Source: Beverwykella pulmonaria (taxonomy: Eukaryota > Ascomycota > Dothideomycetes > Pleosporales > Melanommataceae). From it: a stretch of DNA of 64,000 nt. Positions 57,790 through 64,000 of the stretch are shown here, piece by piece (position 1 is the first letter of the stretch; every line of letters begins with the position of its first letter). The position numbers and the translations under genes were made by a program. The stretch is taken from contig BCHH01000001.1 of assembly GCA_001599595.1 (NCBI GenBank), forward strand, positions 1,143,935-1,207,934. Reading direction: 5' to 3'. Under the pieces are notes generated by a model that was given only the letters and a program-made list of their open reading frames with translations, ran no database searches and was not told the DNA's origin.

Positions 57790-58908
57790 ATGTTCCGAAC
57801 CATGACATTGCAACATCTTCTGCTGAGAAATATAACATCAGTGACATTGCGAATAACTTATCCAAAGCATCCTATACATACCAGGAGTTTTAGTATCGGT
57901 AGAAAAACCATGAACTCCCTCCAACAAGCCAGCAGGATATTCAAGGCTTTTAAGAAAGGCGGTCCGACGTTCGGAGCATGGCAGGTACCAATGAATCTCA
58001 ACTTCCAGATCACGTTGCTGTCTACCTATGTCAGAGCTGATCAGAGGAAGTAGATGCTACCAGGCTCAAACCATTCCCGAGCCATATCTCGTTCTGGGGT
58101 AGATTGGATCTGCGTTGACACAGAGCACGGCAATATCGATGGTACGAAGACATCTCAAATGCGGCTCGTATATTCACTGATGAGGGAAATCACAGATGGA
58201 CAAATGCACGAAGCAGTGGCCGCCATTGCAGCCACGGGCGTCAGCCCTATTGTCCGCATCGCCGCAAACGAAGCTTGGATGGTCAAACGTAGCTACTTTC
58301 TCTGACCCTCAACACCTGATGCTCCTCTCTAACGAGCCCTAGGAGCACTGGACGCCGGCGCCCACGGCATTGTGGTCCCCCTTATCTATACCGTCGACGA
58401 CGCCAAGCGCCTCGTTGCCTCCACCAAATTTCCCCCCTTAGGCCACCGCGGTTTCGGCTCGCCATTCTCACCCCAGACCTTCACCAATGAGTCTATGACG
58501 CACTACCTCCAGCATGCCAACGACTCTCTCCTCACCATCGTGCAAATCGAGACCGCATCTGCTTTATCCTGCGTCCGTGAGATCGCCGCCATCCCGGGAG
58601 TAGACTGCCTTCTTATCGGTCCCTTTGATCTAGGTAATAACATCGGACGCCCGATTCTGGAACCGGAGATGCATGATGAATTAAAGAAGGCGATCGAAGA
58701 TATCAAGGAGGCAGCCCACGCAGAGGGAAAGAAGGTGGGTATCTATTGTACTAGCGGAGAACAGTCGAGGGAGTTTGCAGAGAAGGGATTCGATATGATT
58801 AGTATTGCAGCGGATATGATCGGTATTCCAGCATACTTTAGTCAGACGCTGGCGACAGCGAGTGGGAAGGGGGAGGTCCAGAAGGGGGCGGGGTATGATG
58901 GACGGTAG
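57790..58908 (+). CDS. HpcH/HpaI-family aldolase
   Basis: Class II, metal-dependent aldolase/citrate-lyase family enzyme that cleaves 2-keto-3-deoxy or 4-hydroxy-2-oxo acids to pyruvate and an aldehyde. Four exons (57790-57984, 58054-58141, 58196-58288, 58343-58908) give 313 residues. Family motifs are GPTFGAWQ at the barrel start, DWICVDTEHGNID, GAHGIVVPLIYTVDDAK, the metal-binding QIETASAL and GPFDLG. From ATG 57790 the protein has a basic, hydroxylated leader (MFRTMTLQHLLLRN... RSFSIGRK) typical of mitochondrial import. A second ATG at 57910 (MNSLQQ) would give a 273-residue cytosolic form. Substrate cannot be told from sequence. Confidence 0.92.
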
Positions 58909-59435
58909 GTTATGAAATTAGCATGGTGTTGACTTTAAATAGCAAAACTTCATTTGATGTCGCTTCCATATGCATTGATACGGACAACTTGTGAAAAAAC
59001 AGGCACAAGTATATAAAGAAAGGAAGACTTTTTTTTCTCACCTCAGTTCTGTTTGTACTTTCTAGAATCACTCTTTCCCGTCTCACGCATACAAAAAGAT
59101 CTCGTTCACCTATCAAACACGCGCTGACGTAGACTATGCGATGAGGATTCTCAGCGGTGACGGTTGTTATCAATCTGGCATATTCTTCTTACTATACTAT
59201 TTTGAAATACCGACCTTCACTCGTGCAATTAAGCCCGCTTGTTTGTTTACACATACGCACACGGTCAAACTTCGCTCTCGTGACTAGCCTTTTTTGATCC
59301 CGACTTTCTTCTGCTCCACACCCTTATTACACATTCCGGCCATGCAAGAGCTCCGTTGTCTTCACTAGCGGCGAACATCACAAAAAAGTACCGCGCTAGA
59401 AAAAAAGTCCGGTGTGTTACCAGTCTCGTTGCACA
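58909..59435. other. Intergenic region, no gene seen
   Basis: About 530 bp holding the aldolase 3' UTR and the upstream region of the next plus-strand gene. Confidence 0.5.
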
Positions 59436-60475
59436 ATGGCATCTGACCAACTCGGGGACCTCTCGCTCGATACCTCGGCCTTGTCCTCCACTTCTGACGA
59501 GGATAACAGCTCCACGGAGATAGGAGGCATCACGCTATTTCCTATGGAGACGGGGGTGGAGGGGAGGATTAGCTCTGCTGGTAGTAGCTCTTACTGCGAG
59601 GTGGATGATGTTGGCGCTGGGACCAAGGGTCGTCCGCTGGTTGGGATTGAGGTTAGAGCTCCTGTGCTAACAAAATTTTCTGTCCACGAGGGGCAGAATG
59701 TGTATTTGGCTGTCGAGGGCCACTCGCGGAGCTCGTCTGGCGTTGGAAGCGTTGAAACCGGGGCCCAGCGCGTTGTGATGTTTGAAGTGTTGAGGGATGC
59801 TCCTCCACGAAACAACCACACCTATAAGTTCGAGTATCCGAAGGAATATATACAAGAGGGGAGTCGTACTGAAAGAGGTAATCGAGACTTCTCCCCCAAT
59901 CCATCAACCCGCGGCTTCCTCCACCACTGCCGCCGGATCGCCAGCCACCACTCTTCCGTACCTTCGACCCCGTCTCCTCTCGGACCAAGCCACTTGATTG
60001 ACGATTTCGAATCCGATATATCTGGCCTAGTGCCATCTCCTGCTCGCATGGGTATGCGGCAGTACTCGGGGCCGAATCTCAAGCGAAATGTGTTGGCCAT
60101 TAATCAACTTTCCACTACAGATCAGAAAGTGCACAAGCCTTCAGCTTTCAGGCCACATCAGATGCGTCAGTTCATCGATCCGTTTGTCGACTGCCCCAAC
60201 CCAGCCAGCTCTTCATATGCATCCCCAGGGTTCGACCACGGCCGTGAGTATGTGTAGAACCCGACAAGCAGCGGCACCTTCTCCAATCAATATTTCCAGA
60301 CGTTCAACGCCAATCTTCACCCCAACCCCATCTTCGATCTACCCACTCCACCTCCCGTCCCCCACCCCCACGTTCACCTTCCCCCAACCACCGAACACCG
60401 CCTCGCCATCCGCCAACACTAGATCCGCACCCACACCTCTCGCATAGCCACCCTATGCCATTCCCGTGCCATTGA
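59436..60475 (+). CDS. Unknown Ser/Pro-rich protein, 3' end uncertain
   Basis: The first exon runs from ATG 59436 (MASDQLGDLSLDTSAL) to 60243, followed by a 56-nt intron with donor gtgagt and acceptor tttccag, and exon 60300-60475, giving 327 residues. Unspliced, the frame stops at 60257. The middle has an ordered stretch (GIEVRAPVLTKFSVHEGQNVYLAVEG; VVMFEVLRDAPPRNNHTYKFEYPKEY). The rest is Ser/Pro/His-rich. No family is recognised. A different frame on the same strand looks equally coding after 60260, so the C-terminal end may be wrong or the gene may be damaged. Confidence concerns existence of a gene, not its exact end. Confidence 0.5.
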
Positions 60476-61243
60476 AGAATACACCTACCATACTACACGC
60501 ACCCTGCACAACCTGCAAACCCTGCAACGCATCACGGGCCAAGCTCAACACTGCGGCCGACCTTGATAAGCGTCTCGAGGAGCACCGAAACCTCTTCATG
60601 CCGGAAGGAGGGAATGTGGTAGGCGATGAATTTGGGGAGGAGCAACGAATGGAGGATGTGGGCATGGAGGTGCCATGGAAGAAGGGGGGAGGATGGCGGT
60701 CTTGGAGAGAGCTTGTGCGGAGGTTTTGAGGAGGAAAGGGAAAGAGGGAGCACAGTGAGGAGGGTCAAAGATGAGGAATGCTGTGGAGGTGAGAGAGAAG
60801 AGCGCTGTCATACTGGACATTTAGCGGGGTACTGGGATTTATATCTTGGTTGCTCCGTGGCTGGCACCATTCCTTGATTATAGGATTATCCGGCGTGTAC
60901 GGTGGGGCTTCGTGGGTTTAGGATGGAGGCTTTGGATCTTGGTTAAGACTTTGAGGGGAGCGGGAAGCATGGACGAGAGGCTGGTTTTACTTTTTAATTA
61001 GTGTACTGGGCTTCCGCTGTTACCTGGTCTAATGTCTAATAGCCCTGGTGTATGCGGTACGTCTTGGTTGGACTGAGTCCTTCGGGTAGATAGTCGGTCC
61101 TTGCAACAACACCTATCGGATAATGGGTAGAAAGATGGGATCCCAGAGTCTAAAGTTGCGCGGTGTATTGAAGCTCTATAATCGCACCTCGGAATTATAT
61201 ACCTTTTAAAATGAAATCCGCTTTTTTTCTCTAACTGTTATTT
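60476..61243. other. Convergent region with part of an interrupted frame
   Basis: The first 250 bp carry the end of an open plus-strand frame to 60729 (LDKRLEEHRNLFMPEGG) that is separated from its upstream part by a TAG at 60445-60447. The remainder is AT-rich and holds the 3' UTR of the MFS gene. Confidence 0.4.
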
Positions 61244-63333
61244 TTATGCAGCCCCCCCAGCCACAATATTTTTCCCCTTAACATTCTTCCACTCCATGCC
61301 AAAGCTTGTGAAAAACGCAATACTAGCCATCGCAATTGCGAGTATAAACGCACTAACAATCGCATTTGTATACGCTGTCAGCACGCCCGCCAGCATCTCC
61401 TTCGGTACCACGTCCCTGACACGCGTCGCGCCCGCGCGGAGCACAATCTGCGGGTTTAGGCCCGGCGCGTACTTGGGGATTTCTCTAGCCAAAGAATTGA
61501 CGAAGATGTTCTGCGCGATGGAGATGGAGATTGCGCCGCCAAGTGAGTTGAAGAACATGACGAGGGCATTGGCGGTAGGCATGTCTTTTTGCGATGTGAC
61601 GACTTGGACTGCGATGAAGGGGATTTGGACGGTAGACCCCGCGCCACACCCGGCGAGGATTTGGTACCCGATCCATTGCCGGGGAGGCGAGTAGACCTTG
61701 AGCGTGTAGAGCATGCCGCACCCTATGGCGTAGAGGGCGGAGCCGAACCACTACGAACGTTAATATATTTCTTCAGAATCATGGGGTTGGAACAAGATCT
61801 ACGACTGTGCAGGGGTTGGCGAGATGACATGCAGGCAAGCTCTCGAATACACTTTGCAACAGATGATAGAGGTTGGATCCTTGGGAGTGCATACCATGAA
61901 GGGGACGTAGTGGCCTAAGCCAGTGATGGCGCCGCCAATGACAACGGAGGAGACGGTCATAGAAACAAGATACGCGATGGTACGGATGCCTGATTCCTCG
62001 GCAGTTGTGCCTTTGCTGGCTTGGAAATAGAAGGGGAGATAGAAGATGTGTCTAGATATTGTTAGCCTATCCTTTTTCTGAATCGAACCTTCATCTATTA
62101 ATATGACACCTAATTGACTCTCTGAGTAACACTGAAATAGACTTACGTATACAATGCCATAGACAAAAAAGCCGAGAACAAACAGCTCGTCAAAATAGTG
62201 CGCTGTCTCAACACCCTATATGGGATAGTTGCCTTGTCCTTCTGCTTGATCTGAACTGCAATAAACACAGCAATAATCAGGAAGAAGCCCAGCAGTGTAC
62301 CCCAAACCTTTGAGTTCTTCCAGGGATACGTTTGGCCGCCCCACTGAAGCGCTAGAAGCAGCGATACAATGGCGCAGATCAGGAAGAACGATCCAATGAT
62401 GTCGACTTCTTTGATGCGGGCCTTGATGCTCATGTGTCCGTATTGACGTTCGGGGTTAGTGAAGAAGAAGAATACCACGGCGAGTGAGACAGCTCCAAAG
62501 GGAAGATTGATCCAGAAACACCACCGCCATGAGACTTGATCGGTGAGTACGCCGCCTAAGATAGGCCCGATGACACTGGCGATTCCGAACATGCTCGATA
62601 GTGCAGCGATGTAAATCGGGCGTCTGCGGAGGGATACCGAGAACCCGATGATGTTCATGCCTCCAGAGAAGAGAGCAGCGGCACCAGCGCCTGCTACCGC
62701 TCGTCCGACGATGAACATAGGAGAACTGCTAGCAGCAGCGCAGATGATGGATCCGACTTCGAACAGCACGAGTGCGAAAAGGTACGTGTACTTGACATCG
62801 AAATACGTATATATCTTCCCGAACGATGGCTGTAGCGAGGTGGTGGTAAGGAGGTATGATGAGCCATACCAGCCTACATCCTCTAAGCTATTGAAGACGG
62901 TCGTGATTTTCGGGATTGCTGTCGCGATGATGGTATTGTCGAGAGCGATGACAAAGGTTGTCAGACACAAGCCGAGTGTCAAGATCCCGAGCTTGAATCC
63001 TGTGAGGTATTTAGACTCGTCTTCTGGCTCTCCCTCTTCAGCGGGATTGCCATTGTCGGCCACCAAGACCTCGTTGTTGTCTTCCACGGGCACTACTTGC
63101 TTGTCGTCCCCTGCAGCTACCTCTTTCACTCCTTCATTCTCTTCATCAGCAGGGTCGAGGTCGAGGTCGCGATCAGGACCCTGTGTACCCGTCTCGCTGC
63201 TCTCACTGGGGAATGCCGCCTCTTTCTCGCTCGCCGTTCTCGATGCGACTGGCTGGGTAGTCTCCTTATCCAAAGTAGGTGTTGTGGCTGTTGTCGTCGC
63301 TTCGCCCGCGGCGAATGGTTCCGAGTTTTGCAT
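61244..63333 (-). CDS. MFS exporter, DHA2 (14-TMS) drug:H+ antiporter family
   Basis: Plasma-membrane major-facilitator transporter, probably a proton-driven exporter of toxic compounds or metabolites. Three exons, 63333-62147, 62051-61895 and 61750-61244, give 616 residues. A hydrophilic, acidic N-terminal extension of about 110 residues precedes the first membrane helix. Family motifs are ALDNTIIATAIPKIT (motif D1), VGRAVAGAGAAALFSGGMNI, SVIGPILGGVLTDQVSWRWCFWINLPFG (motif C and following) and ILAGCGAGSTVQIPFIAVQ. Conserved order fits 14-segment DHA2 proteins such as fungal toxin pumps. No biosynthetic gene cluster is visible in the window, so a general detoxification role is as likely as metabolite export. 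ATG 63333 is chosen over a GTG frame start at 63444. Confidence 0.93.
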
Positions 63334-64000
63334 GATTGGGGCGCTGCGCAATAAGCCGCAGCCGTGGAACTTGCCGGCAGCGGACCGCAATAGTGGGTAA
63401 CTGTCAATGTCAGTCACACGGCAATCTCCGACCAGTAGTGGCACAGCAGCCGTTTCTTACAGGTTGTTTCGCAACTTGTTCTCTCGCTTGTCTCGATGAT
63501 GAGAATGTTGGATCGTGAAAACGAGGAGAAATGACCGTGAAGAGGACGACCTGCCCTTTTCTGCACGCGATCACCTGCTTTTGTGCAACGCCCGGAACTG
63601 AAAATTCCCGGTCAGCGAAAGAGCAGAGAAGGGAGATGAGCCCGGATTCGTTGACCAATGAGCCGACGGGCCGGCCGCGCTACTGTTGGCTCGGTTAACC
63701 TCGCTTAAATATGCGAGGTCACGTGAAAGTCTCTCCACATCTCGGATGTTCCAGTGCAGCTGTGGACGCGTTTAAGCAACTAATAATCTTCTGATCCTCT
63801 GTGTCACATTGTGCCAGACAGTCTGTCCTGCTCAGAAGCAGATTGCCCTCAAATAACAACAATTTCGCCTGCTCAGCAGCACATGCATTCAATCATTTAC
63901 CATCACCGCACAATCAACTATGATCATTTTAAAACGAGCCTATGCTAGTGTGTATTTCAGGGCACAATAATTGCTCTGAGGCATATCAAGAATTTTTCAA
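63334..64000. promoter_or_regulatory. Upstream region of the MFS exporter
   Basis: Probable promoter and 5' UTR. A tcgcttaaatatgcg segment near 63703-63717 is TATA-like. No other gene is seen to the window end. Confidence 0.45.

Noticed and set aside
61244..63333. Secondary-metabolite cluster around the MFS exporter
   Set aside because: No polyketide synthase, peptide synthetase, terpene synthase, P450 or pathway regulator is visible nearby within the window.

Overview
The window is nuclear DNA of a filamentous ascomycete (Pezizomycotina). Genes have short GT..AG introns (mostly about 45-100 nt) with clear branch sites, lie on both strands without operons, and encode a typical fungal set: Nar1, Ppg1, Upf3, Leu5, Dpb4, the Cch1 calcium channel, a CHORD-CS protein and a DHA2 transporter. 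The class cannot be fixed from sequence alone. No rRNA, convincing tRNA, transposon or CRISPR array was seen.

Layout. 0.6-13.7 kb is a dense housekeeping block: nar1 (-), a Golgi-type GT25 glycosyltransferase (+), ppg1 phosphatase (-), upf3 (+), the leu5 CoA carrier (-) and a METTL4-like MT-A70 methyltransferase (+). 13.7-22.1 kb is sparse: one small conserved protein gene (18.2 kb) sits between two gene-poor stretches of 4.5 and 3.4 kb. 22.1-27.5 kb holds a 1712-residue WD40/helical/disordered protein. 29.3-38 kb holds an unknown protein, a five-exon secreted low-complexity repeat protein (the most unusual gene here), a SUZ-domain RNA-binding protein, a small conserved protein and dpb4. 38.7-40.1 kb is an arrestin-like trafficking adaptor. 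44.6-51.4 kb is the nine-exon cch1 gene. 52.5-63.3 kb has a DDT/WHIM/PHD chromatin protein, a CHORD-CS co-chaperone, a glutaredoxin-like protein, an HpcH/HpaI aldolase, an unknown Ser/Pro-rich protein and an MFS exporter.

The genes do not form one pathway. Links that can be argued are general: RNA surveillance and binding (upf3, SUZ), chromatin and replication (dpb4, DDT/PHD), signalling and membrane traffic (ppg1, arrestin, cch1, MFS), mitochondria (leu5, glutaredoxin-like, aldolase). Exon joins were built by hand from splice signals and reading frame; they have not been tested against transcripts. The best candidates for something undescribed are the Cys-free secreted repeat protein at 30.9-33.0 kb, the METTL4-like enzyme, and the two phase-preserving, stop-free introns in cch1.
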